Source: Fuscibacter oryzae (GTDB lineage: Bacteria > Pseudomonadota > Alphaproteobacteria > Rhodobacterales > Rhodobacteraceae). From it: 64,000 nt of DNA. The stretch covers positions 1-64,000 of the forward strand of contig NZ_JAESVP010000005.1 of the NCBI RefSeq assembly GCF_016765795.1, in the 5' to 3' direction. The translations under genes were made by a program, and so were the position numbers. Below are positions 24,300 to 35,262 of this stretch, in pieces (the stretch's first letter is position 1; each line of letters begins with the position of its first letter). Below the pieces are notes generated by a model, which was not told the DNA's origin, ran no database searches, and was given only the letters and a program-made list of their open reading frames with translations.

Positions 24300-25396
24300 A
24301 GCGCTTCCTCCCACTCGCCTGTCGCGGTGGAATCCTGCACCACGCCGCCGCCGACATTCAAGGTGACCCGGCCATCAGCCCACAGCGATAGTGTGCGAAT
24401 GGCCACATTGAAACTGCTGGCCCCATCGGGGGCCATCCAGCCGATCGCGCCACAATACACCCCGCGCGGATGGGGCTCGACCTCGCGGATGATCTCCATC
24501 GCGCGGATTTTCGGCGCCCCGGTGATCGATCCACAGGGAAAGAGCGCCGCCATCAGCCCGGCCATTGAGGGCGCATCGACCAAATCGCCCACCACGGTGG
24601 ACACCATCTGATGCACGGTGGCAAAACTTTCCACCGCAAACAATTTGGGCACCTTGACCGAGCCGATGCGGGCAACCCGGCTGATGTCATTGCGCAAAAG
24701 ATCCACGATCATCAGGTTCTCGGCGCGGTCCTTGGGGCTTTCGCGCAGCTCTTGGGCCAGTTCGGCATCGCGCACCGGATCGGCATCGCGCAGGCGGGTA
24801 CCCTTCATCGGCTTGGCCTCGATCCGGCCCACCGCCGTTGTGCGCAGGAACAGTTCCGGGCTGCGCGATACAACCACCGGCCCTGCCCCCAGATCGACGA
24901 AGGCCCCGTGGCCCACCGCCTGCCGGGCCCGCAGCGCGCCATAAAGGCCTAGCGGCGTGCCGCGCAAAAGCCGCGTCTGCAAAGGAAAGGTCAGGTTGAT
25001 CTGATAGCAGTCGCCCGCGCCGATATAACCCAGCACCCGTGCCATCGCCGTGTCATATTCGGCGCGCGAGATCATCGGCTCTGCCGGAGCCAAAGCCACG
25101 CCACGCCCCTCCTCTGCCGCGCGGGCCAGCACCGCATCCGCCGCCTCTGGCCCGCGAAACAGCCCGAACACCGCCAGCGGCCCTTCTGGCATCGGCGCAA
25201 GACCTGCCAGCCTTCGCTCTGCGGCATAACCCGCCTCATAGCCCAGCCAGCCCGCCACCCACAGGCCGCGCGCGCGCGCTGCATCCAACTGTGCCAGCAG
25301 ATCGGCCACCTCGTCACCCCGATGGGCCACCAGTACCGTCTCGGCTCCGTGAAACAGCGCAGGCCCGCCGTTCGGGCCATCTTCCAGAACGATCAC
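24257..25396 (-). CDS. pabB: aminodeoxychorismate synthase component I (PabB)
   Basis: Chorismate-utilising enzyme of the PabB group, 379 residues. It amidates chorismate to 4-amino-4-deoxychorismate on the way to folate. Conserved blocks are GDCYQINLTFPLQTR (about 125-139), the lysine-containing EAKPMKGTRLRDAD (about 190-203), ESPKDRAENLMIVDLLRND and PCGSITGAPKIRAMEIIREV near the C-terminus. The start is GTG nine bases behind GGAGG; an upstream ATG adds 47 residues of arginine/glycine-rich, non-conserved sequence. The glutaminase partner PabA is not adjacent. pabC follows with overlap. Confidence 0.9.
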   Translation of the reverse strand: MIVLEDGPNGGPALFHGAETVLVAHRGDEVADLLAQLDAARARGLWVAGWLGYEAGYAAERRLAGLAPMPEGPLAVFGLFRGPEAADAVLARAAEEGRGVALAPAEPMISRAEYDTAMARVLGYIGAGDCYQINLTFPLQTRLLRGTPLGLYGALRARQAVGHGAFVDLGAGPVVVSRSPELFLRTTAVGRIEAKPMKGTRLRDADPVRDAELAQELRESPKDRAENLMIVDLLRNDISRVARIGSVKVPKLFAVESFATVHQMVSTVVGDLVDAPSMAGLMAALFPCGSITGAPKIRAMEIIREVEPHPRGVYCGAIGWMAPDGASSFNVAIRTLSLWADGRVTLNVGGGVVQDSTATGEWEEALWKARYIRGLTTPT

Positions 25397-25669
25397 AACC
25401 CGCCGCCTCCTGCCGCCACGCCCTCTACCTAGCGCGCCTCCCCCCCGCAGGCCAGCATTGCCACGCCCCGACGGGTGACATTTGCGACGCCCGCGCAAAG
25501 GGCAATCCGCCCCCACCCCGGCCTTGCCCCCTGACATCGTGCTGTAAAATTCTATTCAACGCTTGCCAGACTGAAAAATCCCGGTTCTCCTTTGCCGCAG
25601 GGCGCGACATGCAGCCGCACCTCTCAAAAACAATAAGAACATCCCAACGGATTGGAGGGTAACCAAACC

Positions 25670-27229
25670 ATGTCTTCGGACCAATATTCCGACAAGGACC
25701 ACCATGAGGACGTAAAAGTCCTGCATGGCATGGGCTATGCACAAGAGCTGTCACGCTCGATGTCGAAGTTCTCGAACTTCGCCATTTCGTTCTCGATCAT
25801 CTGTATCCTGTCGGGCGGCATCAACTCGTTCGCCCAAGCCATCTCTTCGGTCGGCGGCGCTGGCGCGGGTATCGGCTGGATCGTCGGCTGTATCCTGTCG
25901 GGCATGTTCGCCCTGTCGATGGCACAGATCGCCTCGGCCTTTCCCACGGCGGGGGGCCTTTATCACTGGGGCTCCATTCTGGGGAACCGCTTCTGGGGCT
26001 GGCTGACCGCCTGGCTTAACCTTCTGGGCCTGATCACGGTTCTGGGGGCCATCAACATCGGCACCGCCTATTTCTTTGCCGGCACCTTCGGTCCGATGTT
26101 CGGCTTTACCGGCACCGACTGGCAGGTGGTGGGCTTTGTCGCCGCCATCACCGCCGGGCAAGCCTTGTTCAACCATCTGGGGATCAAGGTCACCACGATG
26201 CTGACCGACATCTCGGGCTATATCATCTTTGCTGTGACTGCCGTTCTGGTCATCGCCTGCTTGGTCTATGCGCCCGCAATCGACATCTCGCGGCTGTGGA
26301 CGTTCACCAATTATTCGGGCGAGGCAGGCGGCAACGTCTTCCCGCAATCGGATAACGTAGGCTATCTGTTCCTGCTGTGCCTGTTGCTGCCGGTCTATAC
26401 CATCACCGGCTATGACGCCTCGGCCCACACGTCCGAGGAAACCAAGAACGCCGCCACCTCGGTGCCAAAAGGCATCGTGACGGCCGTGTTCTGGTCGTCG
26501 TTCATCGGCTGGATCATGATCTGCGCCATCACTCTGGCAATCCCCGACATGGCCACCGCGGCCGGTCAGGGCTGGGGCATGTTCTTTGCCACGATGGATG
26601 CGATCCTGCCTGCCGCGCTGAAAGACGTGCTGTATCTGGGCATCTTCATCGCGCAACTGCTGTGCGGTCTGGCCACGGTCACCTCGGCCAGCCGGATGCT
26701 GTTCGCCTTCTCGCGCGACGATGGTGTCCCGATGTTCTCGAAGGCGCTGGCCACCGTGTCGCCCAAGTATCGCACCCCGGTGAATGCCATCTGGACGGCC
26801 ACGGTGCTGTGCATCCTGTATGTGGTGCTGGCCATGACCATCAAGGTCGGTGAAACCTCGATCTATGTGATCGTCGTGAACTCGACCCTTGTGTTCCTGT
26901 TCCTGTCCTTCACCGTGCCGCTGGTCGCGGGCCTGTTTGCCTATGGCACCGCCAAATGGCCGAACCCCGGCCCTTGGGCGATGTCTGCGGGGCTTTACAA
27001 GCTGGTCACCGTTCTGTCGGTGGTTGGTATGGCGGTGATCCTGTTCATCGCCGTGGCCCCGCCGAATGAACGGGTGCTCTATGTGGTGCTGGGCTTCATC
27101 GCCCTTGCCGTCGTGCTGTGGGTTCTGGTGGAAAACCGCCGTTTCGAAGGCCCGCCAACGGGTGATCGCATCGCCGCACGCAAGGCCGCAATCGCCGCGG
27201 CAGAGGCTGCGGTCGGCGAAAAGACCTGA
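25670..27229 (+). CDS. APC-superfamily amino-acid permease
   Basis: Amino-acid/polyamine/choline-type permease, 519 residues with about 12 transmembrane helices. It resembles the bacterial 2.A.3.4 subgroup: SKFSNFAISFSIICILSGGI (helix 1, about 32-51), PTAGGLYHWGSILG (helix 3) and GYDASAHTSEETKNA (about 245-259), the conserved loop of this subfamily. Likely substrates are amino acids or amines such as GABA; this is not resolved. The start ATG lies behind GGAGGGTAACC. The 273-base upstream gap to pabB holds no other gene. A strong terminator follows, so it is monocistronic. Confidence 0.88.
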   Translation: MSSDQYSDKDHHEDVKVLHGMGYAQELSRSMSKFSNFAISFSIICILSGGINSFAQAISSVGGAGAGIGWIVGCILSGMFALSMAQIASAFPTAGGLYHWGSILGNRFWGWLTAWLNLLGLITVLGAINIGTAYFFAGTFGPMFGFTGTDWQVVGFVAAITAGQALFNHLGIKVTTMLTDISGYIIFAVTAVLVIACLVYAPAIDISRLWTFTNYSGEAGGNVFPQSDNVGYLFLLCLLLPVYTITGYDASAHTSEETKNAATSVPKGIVTAVFWSSFIGWIMICAITLAIPDMATAAGQGWGMFFATMDAILPAALKDVLYLGIFIAQLLCGLATVTSASRMLFAFSRDDGVPMFSKALATVSPKYRTPVNAIWTATVLCILYVVLAMTIKVGETSIYVIVVNSTLVFLFLSFTVPLVAGLFAYGTAKWPNPGPWAMSAGLYKLVTVLSVVGMAVILFIAVAPPNERVLYVVLGFIALAVVLWVLVENRRFEGPPTGDRIAARKAAIAAAEAAVGEKT

Positions 27230-27250
27230 GCGGTCTGACATAAACGCAAA

Positions 27251-27279
27251 GGGCCGGAAGGAAACTTCCGGCCCTTTTT
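27251..27279 (+). terminator. intrinsic terminator after permease gene
   Basis: GGGCCGGAAG / CTTCCGGCCC forms a 10-bp perfect stem with the GNRA-type loop GAAA, followed by TTTTT. Confidence 0.9.
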
Positions 27280-27301
27280 GCTGCGCCGGATCTGGCGCCG
27301 G

Positions 27302-27317
27302 ATTTCTTCAAAGAAAT
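27302..27317. repeat. ATTTCTTCAAAGAAAT inverted repeat
   Basis: A 16-base inverted repeat between the permease terminator and carB. It shares the CTTCAAAG core with the hairpin at 11044-11067 and the nearby CTTTGAAG at 11074-11081, which suggests a small dispersed motif. Confidence 0.35.
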
Positions 27318-27368
27318 TTGCACAATCCTTCCGGGGATTTTGTGCCCCAAGGCCCGACCGATTCCGCC

Positions 27369-27396
27369 TTGCGCCCGGAAAGCAGGCGACTATAAC
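27369..27396 (+). promoter_or_regulatory. putative sigma-70-type promoter of carB
   Basis: TTGCGC and TATAAC are separated by 16 bases and end 32 bases before the carB start. This is pattern matching only; the -35 element is a moderate match. Confidence 0.35.
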
Positions 27397-27428
27397 CCCG
27401 CCAGTTTGCCCGCCCGATGGAGAATGAG

Positions 27429-30770
<3,342 letters not shown>

Positions 30771-30789
30771 GATCCGGGCCACATCCGAT

Positions 30790-30813
30790 CTCTGGCCGTC
30801 ACTTCGGCCAGAG
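30790..30813 (+). terminator. hairpin after carB
   Basis: CTCTGGCCG / CGGCCAGAG forms a 9-bp perfect stem with the loop TCACTT, 19 bases after the carB stop; no T-run follows. The rest of the 311-base gap to 31081 shows no gene. Confidence 0.55.
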
Positions 30814-31081
30814 AGCATCTCCCCGTGGAAAAAATCGCGATTCGCTTGCCGCAGGCGACAAGTGTCTTTGGTCGTCAGCCCGACAGGATTGGTGCGCATT
30901 CGCCTAGCCAACTTGTTGCCGGGCAATCAACAATGCTCACGCCTTGGCATATCTGGTCATGCGGCGGGTGGAGTGCCAAAACTCAACGCTTTTCGCCCCA
31001 TCGCGGGCCATCCTTATCCTCCAAAATTTAACGGATCGGCGCGCAATTGGCTGATGTCGTTCTGTAACTTTTGGAGAACCC

Positions 31082-31699
31082 ATATCTTATTCGTTTCTCA
31101 AAAGTGCTGCATTTGCCTTGTCGGCGTCTGTCCTGTCGGCGGCGGTCGCACCGGCCGCGGTGATTTACACCGACGGCGCGACCAAGCCCAACGGTGCCTA
31201 TCGCGGCCCCGAAACCCTGACCGTCAACTTTAGTGCCGCTGGCGGCTCGACCGCGCTGTCATTCGATCTGTTCGGCGCGCAAAGCGTTGATGACTTTGGC
31301 AACGGCTATGATGACCTGTTCTCGGTCGCTCTGAACGGCGTCACCGTGTTCGAGGGCTATTTCAACCTTGGCGGTGGCGGCAGTGATTCCGTGATCACCA
31401 ACACCCTTGGCTGGGCTTGGACCGCAGTTTCCGGCGGTTCGTGGAACGGCGGCACGGTTGCGGTGTCTGGTCTGGCCAATCTGGTCGCCGGCGCGAACAG
31501 CTTCGCTGTCACCTATAATCCGGTCGGCCCCTACAATGGCGGCAATCAGGGCACAGGCGATGAATCCTGGGCTTTGAACAATCTGGACGTGTCTGCAGTT
31601 TCGCCGGTGCCGCTGCCTGCGGCTGCACCACTGTTGCTGGCCGCTATCGGCAGCTTGGGTTTTGCCAGTCGCCGCAGCAGAAAGCGTAAATCCGCCTGA
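31082..31699 (+). CDS. VPLPA-CTERM secreted protein, start codon ATA or lost
   Basis: Exported protein of about 205 residues. The C-terminus is a VPLPA-CTERM sorting signal: SPVPLPAAAPLLL, a short hydrophobic helix, then a basic cluster (RRSRKRK). This marks it for an exosortase-type surface pathway. The middle part is glycine/asparagine-rich beta sequence with no domain I can name. A complete signal peptide (SYSFLKSAAFALSASV, then a cleavage region AAVAPA) is obtained only if translation begins at the ATA at 31082, five bases behind GGAG. The in-frame stretch back to a stop at 31052 has no ATG, GTG or TTG; the first ordinary start is TTG 31118, which lacks a ribosome site and cuts off the basic signal-peptide end. 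It may be a mutated start, a sequence error or non-canonical initiation. Confidence 0.7.
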   Translation: MSYSFLKSAAFALSASVLSAAVAPAAVIYTDGATKPNGAYRGPETLTVNFSAAGGSTALSFDLFGAQSVDDFGNGYDDLFSVALNGVTVFEGYFNLGGGGSDSVITNTLGWAWTAVSGGSWNGGTVAVSGLANLVAGANSFAVTYNPVGPYNGGNQGTGDESWALNNLDVSAVSPVPLPAAAPLLLAAIGSLGFASRRSRKRKSA

Positions 31700-31724
31700 T
31701 TCTGGCGGCCTGACTCAGTTATCT

Positions 31725-31753
31725 AAAAGGGCGCATCCAGATGCGCCCCTTTT
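31725..31753 (+). terminator. bidirectional intrinsic terminator
   Basis: AAAAGGGCGCATC / GATGCGCCCCTTTT forms a near-perfect stem after the VPLPA-CTERM gene, with A and T runs on both sides. In the 317-base gap to 32016, after this hairpin comes an A/T-rich stretch (about 31780-31830) and then the CtrA site. Confidence 0.8.
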
Positions 31754-31914
31754 CAATTCAGCATGGTGCAACCCTGCCCCATGTTGGCATAATATTTCAT
31801 TTTAATCAATGGATTATCATGTTTTGCATACAGGAAATCCCACATCGCAGGCAATGAACCGCCTAGACTGGCCCTGCATTCATCGGCTGGGTGGCAACTC
31901 AACCAAAGGGAGAT

Positions 31915-31930
31915 TAACCTGCGCTTAACT
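31915..31930 (+). promoter_or_regulatory. CtrA-binding site (TTAA-N7-TTAAC)
   Basis: TTAA CCTGCGC TTAAC matches the full alphaproteobacterial CtrA motif exactly. It lies 86 bases upstream of the ATG at 32017. It is the only perfect match I found in the intergenic regions. Confidence 0.55.
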
Positions 31931-32016
31931 CAATCTTGCCACAATCCGGCCAGAGACTCGCCTCAGGGCTGAGTGAAGTTAACTAGGTAGAATCGACTAA
32001 CAAGAGGCGCGCATCC

Positions 32017-32436
32017 ATGTTCTCCGGGCTTTTCGCACGACCGAACCCCCGCCTTGCTGCATTGGAAGCGGCCCGCAAATTGTATGTCGCCCAGGTCAAC
32101 GGCTATGCCGGTGACACGGCAGAGGCGGTCATCGCCGCTGAACTCCATGTCTGGAACCGCATCCTGACTGCCTTTCAGATCGATCCTTCGCGCGGGGTAG
32201 AGGCGAATTTGGCGCGGATCGGCGTGTTGATGGAAAACTGCCGTGGAATGGCCGACCGATTCGACTTTGCCGGGCTGGTGGTGCCGACGCTGATCCACAA
32301 CTCCGGGTTCGCGGCGGAAGATATCGGCATGCTGCAACAGCATCTGACCGGCACGGCACCGCAGAGCAAATCCGCCCGTCGCAGCCCCGCGCTGACCGAA
32401 CAGGCAGGGCGCCCCGTCGCTGCTTTTGCCGCCTGA
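32017..32436 (+). CDS. hypothetical protein behind a CtrA site
   Basis: 139 residues, not recognised. It is mainly alpha-helical by composition, with no signal peptide or membrane segment. The N-terminal half (AALEAARKLYVAQVNGY) looks amphipathic and is followed by AVIAAELHVWNRIL; the last 30 residues are Ala/Ser/Arg-rich and probably disordered. The ATG has AAGAGG nine bases upstream. The CtrA site upstream suggests control by the CckA-ChpT-CtrA pathway, which in Rhodobacterales governs motility, gene-transfer agents and related functions; that link is inference. The downstream helicase gene begins 57 bases later and may be in the same transcript. Confidence 0.6.
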   Translation: MFSGLFARPNPRLAALEAARKLYVAQVNGYAGDTAEAVIAAELHVWNRILTAFQIDPSRGVEANLARIGVLMENCRGMADRFDFAGLVVPTLIHNSGFAAEDIGMLQQHLTGTAPQSKSARRSPALTEQAGRPVAAFAA

Positions 32437-32493
32437 TCCAGTTACACGGCAGCTTCGCTTGACATTGGAGCTGAAATCCACCATCCGCCGCGC

Positions 32494-33855
32494 ATGACCA
32501 CATTTGCGGACCTTGGCCTTTCGCCCAAACTCGTCCAGGCTTTGGCCGCGACGAATTTGCAAACCCCCACCCCGATTCAGGCGCAAGCCATTCCGCCGAT
32601 CATGGCGGGGCGCGATCTGATGGGACTTGCCCAGACCGGCACCGGCAAAACGGCGGCCTTTGGCCTGCCCCTGCTGCACCGGCTTTTGGATATCGGCCAC
32701 CCTCCCGGCCCGCGCAACATCCGCGCGCTGATCCTGGCCCCGACCCGAGAGTTGGCACAGCAGATCAAGGACAATTTCGAAACCTTCACCAAGGGCACCG
32801 CCGTCAAGGTGGTGATGGTCGTGGGCGGGGCCTCGGTAAACCGGCAGGCCATGTCGCTGGCCAAAGGTGCCGATGTTCTGGTGGCAACGCCGGGCCGTCT
32901 GATCGACCTGATCGAGCGCAACGACGTCAATCTGGAAAAATGCGGCTATCTGGTGTTGGACGAGGCCGACCACATGCTGGACATGGGCTTCATCCATGCC
33001 CTGCGCCGGATTGCCAAGCATATCCCGCTGCGCCGCCAGACCATGATGTTCTCGGCCACGATGCCCAAGGATATCGAGGAAATCGCCGACACCTATCTGC
33101 GCGATCCGATCCGCGTTCAGGTGAACCCGCCGGGCAAACCGGCTGAAAAGGTCAGCCAAGGGGTTCACTATATCCCCAACGGCGACAAGGCCAAGCTGTT
33201 GGAAAGCTATCTGCTCAAGCATCCCGGCGAACAGGCGCTGGTCTTTTCGCGTACAAAGCATGGCGCGGACAAGCTGGCCAAGGTGCTTGGCGGCTGGGGC
33301 TTCAAGGTCGGGGCCATTCACGGCAACCGCAGCCAGAACCAGCGAGACCGCATCCTGTCAGAGTTCAAGGCCGGTGAGGTGGATGTGCTGGTAGCGACCG
33401 ATGTCGCCGCGCGAGGCATCGACATTCCGACTGTGCGGCACGTCTATAACTATGACATGCCGAACGTGCCCGAAAACTACGTTCACCGCATTGGCCGCAC
33501 CGCGCGCGCCGGGGCCGAGGGCACTTCGGTCAGCTTCTGCGCGCCAGCCGAAATGGGCGAACTGCAAGCCATCGAAAAGATCCTGAAAAAGGTGCTGCCG
33601 GTTCTGGGCGGTGCCCCTTGGGCGGCAGATGCGATTGCGGCGGCCCCCAAGCCCAACCAGGGCCGCGGAAGGCCGCAGGGCCAGCGGCCACAGGGAGGCG
33701 GTCCACGCTCTGCCGGACCCAAGGCAGCAGCGCCAAAAGGGGATCGCCCCGCTCAGGCCCCGCGCGGGCCGAAACCCGCAGCACGGGGCGGTGCCCAAGC
33801 GCCGCGCCGGGGTGGCAGCGGCGGCAAACCGGGCGGCGGGCGGCGGTCTAGCTGA
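32494..33855 (+). CDS. DEAD-box ATP-dependent RNA helicase (RhlE-like)
   Basis: RNA helicase, 453 residues. Motifs in order are the Q motif (FADLGLS and PTPIQAQAIP), motif I AQTGTGKT (46-53), motif Ia PTRELAQQ, TPGRLIDL, motif II VLDEADHMLDMGF (about 152-164), motif III SATMPKD and motif VI HRIGRTARAG (about 330-339). The C-terminal 80 residues are a basic glycine/proline/arginine-rich tail (GRGRPQGQRPQGGG and similar), likely an RNA-binding disordered region. Such helicases act in ribosome assembly, mRNA decay and cold adaptation. No strong ribosome site is visible before the ATG. Confidence 0.93.
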   Translation: MTTFADLGLSPKLVQALAATNLQTPTPIQAQAIPPIMAGRDLMGLAQTGTGKTAAFGLPLLHRLLDIGHPPGPRNIRALILAPTRELAQQIKDNFETFTKGTAVKVVMVVGGASVNRQAMSLAKGADVLVATPGRLIDLIERNDVNLEKCGYLVLDEADHMLDMGFIHALRRIAKHIPLRRQTMMFSATMPKDIEEIADTYLRDPIRVQVNPPGKPAEKVSQGVHYIPNGDKAKLLESYLLKHPGEQALVFSRTKHGADKLAKVLGGWGFKVGAIHGNRSQNQRDRILSEFKAGEVDVLVATDVAARGIDIPTVRHVYNYDMPNVPENYVHRIGRTARAGAEGTSVSFCAPAEMGELQAIEKILKKVLPVLGGAPWAADAIAAAPKPNQGRGRPQGQRPQGGGPRSAGPKAAAPKGDRPAQAPRGPKPAARGGAQAPRRGGSGGKPGGGRRSS

Positions 33856-33874
33856 CCGCCCCAGCTTACCCGGC

Positions 33875-34327
33875 TTAGCTGACCTCGTCTTCAAGGTTCA
33901 GCTTCATCTCCAGCAGCACTTCCTGCAAGGCCAGCGTTTCGCGCAGCATCCGTTTGGCCTCATTCACGGTAATCTGACCATCTGCGATGGCAAGATTATA
34001 CTCTCCCATCAGCATGGCGAAACGCTGTGCCAGCGCCACGACATCCTGATTGACCCCTTTTGAGGTCGAGTTGCGCTTATCATGGTCATAAGACAGCGTT
34101 ATGCCGCGCAACTCGGCCAAGGCCGAGGTGACATGCGGAAAGCGCGAGGCCGACTCCAGCTCTGCCACCACGTCGATCGGCATAAAGCGGTCACCGTGTT
34201 CGTCATTGTCTGAATAATAGCGCCCCAGCGTCGCCTTCGACTTGCCGGTGATCTCGCAGGCGGCTTCGATGCCCACATCCTTGACCAACGCTTCGGTATG
34301 TTTCTTAAGATAGCTCGCCGCACTCAT
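33875..34327 (-). CDS. CII-like helix-turn-helix protein
   Basis: 150 residues. The N-terminal half resembles the phage CII/CP76-type regulators: a helix-turn-helix around DVGIEAACEITGKSKATLGR (about 15-34), followed by a conserved FMPIDVVAELE segment. The C-terminal half is a leucine/glutamate-rich helical region (EAKRMLRETLALQEVLLEM) that may mediate oligomerisation. No other phage gene is nearby, so this looks like a domesticated chromosomal regulator. The start ATG follows AAGGTGAATACAAT; an upstream ATG adds 16 residues. It is convergent with the helicase and divergent from tdk. Confidence 0.65.
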   Translation of the reverse strand: MSAASYLKKHTEALVKDVGIEAACEITGKSKATLGRYYSDNDEHGDRFMPIDVVAELESASRFPHVTSALAELRGITLSYDHDKRNSTSKGVNQDVVALAQRFAMLMGEYNLAIADGQITVNEAKRMLRETLALQEVLLEMKLNLEDEVS

Positions 34328-34680
34328 ATTGTATTCACCTTCTTCCCCAAAAGGATCAGGGCGGGGAAAACCCATAGAACTTTCCCATTAATCACGCGGC
34401 AAGAGTTTGTCATTCATAAAGGCATTCCGGGCTACCGGAAGCGTAACGAGTTTAAGGCCGATGTCCCCAGCATTGGCCAAGGGTGGGGGTCCGCCGCACA
34501 GTGCAATCTGGCGGTGCCGGCGGGCCTGTCCCGTGTATCAGTGATCAGGATGTTTCCTGAGTGTACGAGTAACCGGCCTGTGGCGCGGTGTGCGGCAAGA
34601 TAAAGCCACCACGGATGGCCCCTACCCTCTCGCTACCCGGCCCCTTGCGGGCCGGGGGCTGCTTCGGCTAAGGGCCGGTC
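34328..34680. other. 353-base gap with several hairpins
   Basis: No gene is convincing here. Small perfect inverted repeats occur at 34425-34440 (TTCCGG / CCGGAA), 34545-34560 (TCAGGA / TCCTGA) and 34636-34656 (CCCGGCCC / GGGCCGGG). The stretch separates two divergent genes and must contain both promoters. A small RNA is possible, but no known RNA family could be recognised by eye. Confidence 0.4.
34636..34678 (+). promoter_or_regulatory. tdk leader with alternative pairing
   Basis: CCGGCCC (34637-34643) can pair with GGGCCGG at 34649-34655, or with a second GGGCCGG at 34672-34678 that covers the purine-rich ribosome site AAGGG just before the tdk ATG. The two structures exclude each other, which would allow control of translation. 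No ligand motif is recognised. Confidence 0.3.
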
Positions 34681-35262
34681 ATGGCCAAGCTGTATTTTCA
34701 CTATTCCACCATGAATGCCGGGAAATCGACCCTGCTGCTACAGGCGTCGCACAACTACCGCGAAGGCGGGATGGCGACCTTCCTGATGACCGCGCAGATG
34801 GATGACCGCGCCGGGCACGGCCAGATTGCCAGCCGCATCGGCATTGCCGAACCCGCCGCGACCTTTGCCCTGCAGGACGATATGTATCAGATGGTGCAGG
34901 CAAGGCTGGCGCAGGGGGCGGTTGCTTGTGTCTTTGTCGATGAGGCGCAGTTTCTGACCAAGGCACAGGTCTGGCAACTGGCCCGCGCGGTCGATGATCT
35001 GGGCGTGCCGGTGATGTGCTATGGCCTGCGGGTCGATTTTCAGGGCAACCTGTTCCCCGGATCGGCGGCGCTGCTGGCTTGGGCCGACGAAATGCGCGAG
35101 GTGCGTACGATCTGCCACTGCGGGCGCAAGGCCACCATGGTGGTGCGCAAAGGCCCAGATGGCCGCGTGCTGCGCGAAGGCGAGCAGGTGGTGATCGGCG
35201 GAAATGACACCTATCAAAGCCTGTGCCGCCGCCACTGGCGTGCAGCGACGGGCGACCTTTAG
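34681..35262 (+). CDS. tdk: thymidine kinase
   Basis: Tdk, 193 residues. Walker A STMNAGKST (residues 9-17), the FVDEAQFL motif (about 86-93) that positions the catalytic base, the lid GLRVDFQGNLFPGS, and the zinc-ribbon cysteines in CHCGRKA and SLCRRH. It phosphorylates thymidine to dTMP in salvage. It works in the same general area of metabolism as the cdd-deoA-deoB-add-upp operon 5 kb away. Its stop overlaps that of the convergent DMT transporter by four bases (TTAG). Confidence 0.95.
   Translation: MAKLYFHYSTMNAGKSTLLLQASHNYREGGMATFLMTAQMDDRAGHGQIASRIGIAEPAATFALQDDMYQMVQARLAQGAVACVFVDEAQFLTKAQVWQLARAVDDLGVPVMCYGLRVDFQGNLFPGSAALLAWADEMREVRTICHCGRKATMVVRKGPDGRVLREGEQVVIGGNDTYQSLCRRHWRAATGDL

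Noticed and set aside
31802-31816. Second CtrA site (TTAA-N7-ATTA)
   Set aside because: The second half differs from TTAA in a key position and the region is simply A/T-rich.
31700-32016. Small protein gene in the gap after the VPLPA-CTERM gene
   Set aside because: No frame has a start with a ribosome site and adequate length; the region is A/T-rich and looks regulatory.
32556-32566. TTTGCAAA inside the helicase gene
   Set aside because: A single copy within codons (NLQTP); no cluster and no link to acyl-CoA metabolism.
33875-34327. Prophage remnant
   Set aside because: Only one phage-like domain is present, with no integrase, structural genes, attachment repeats or composition shift.
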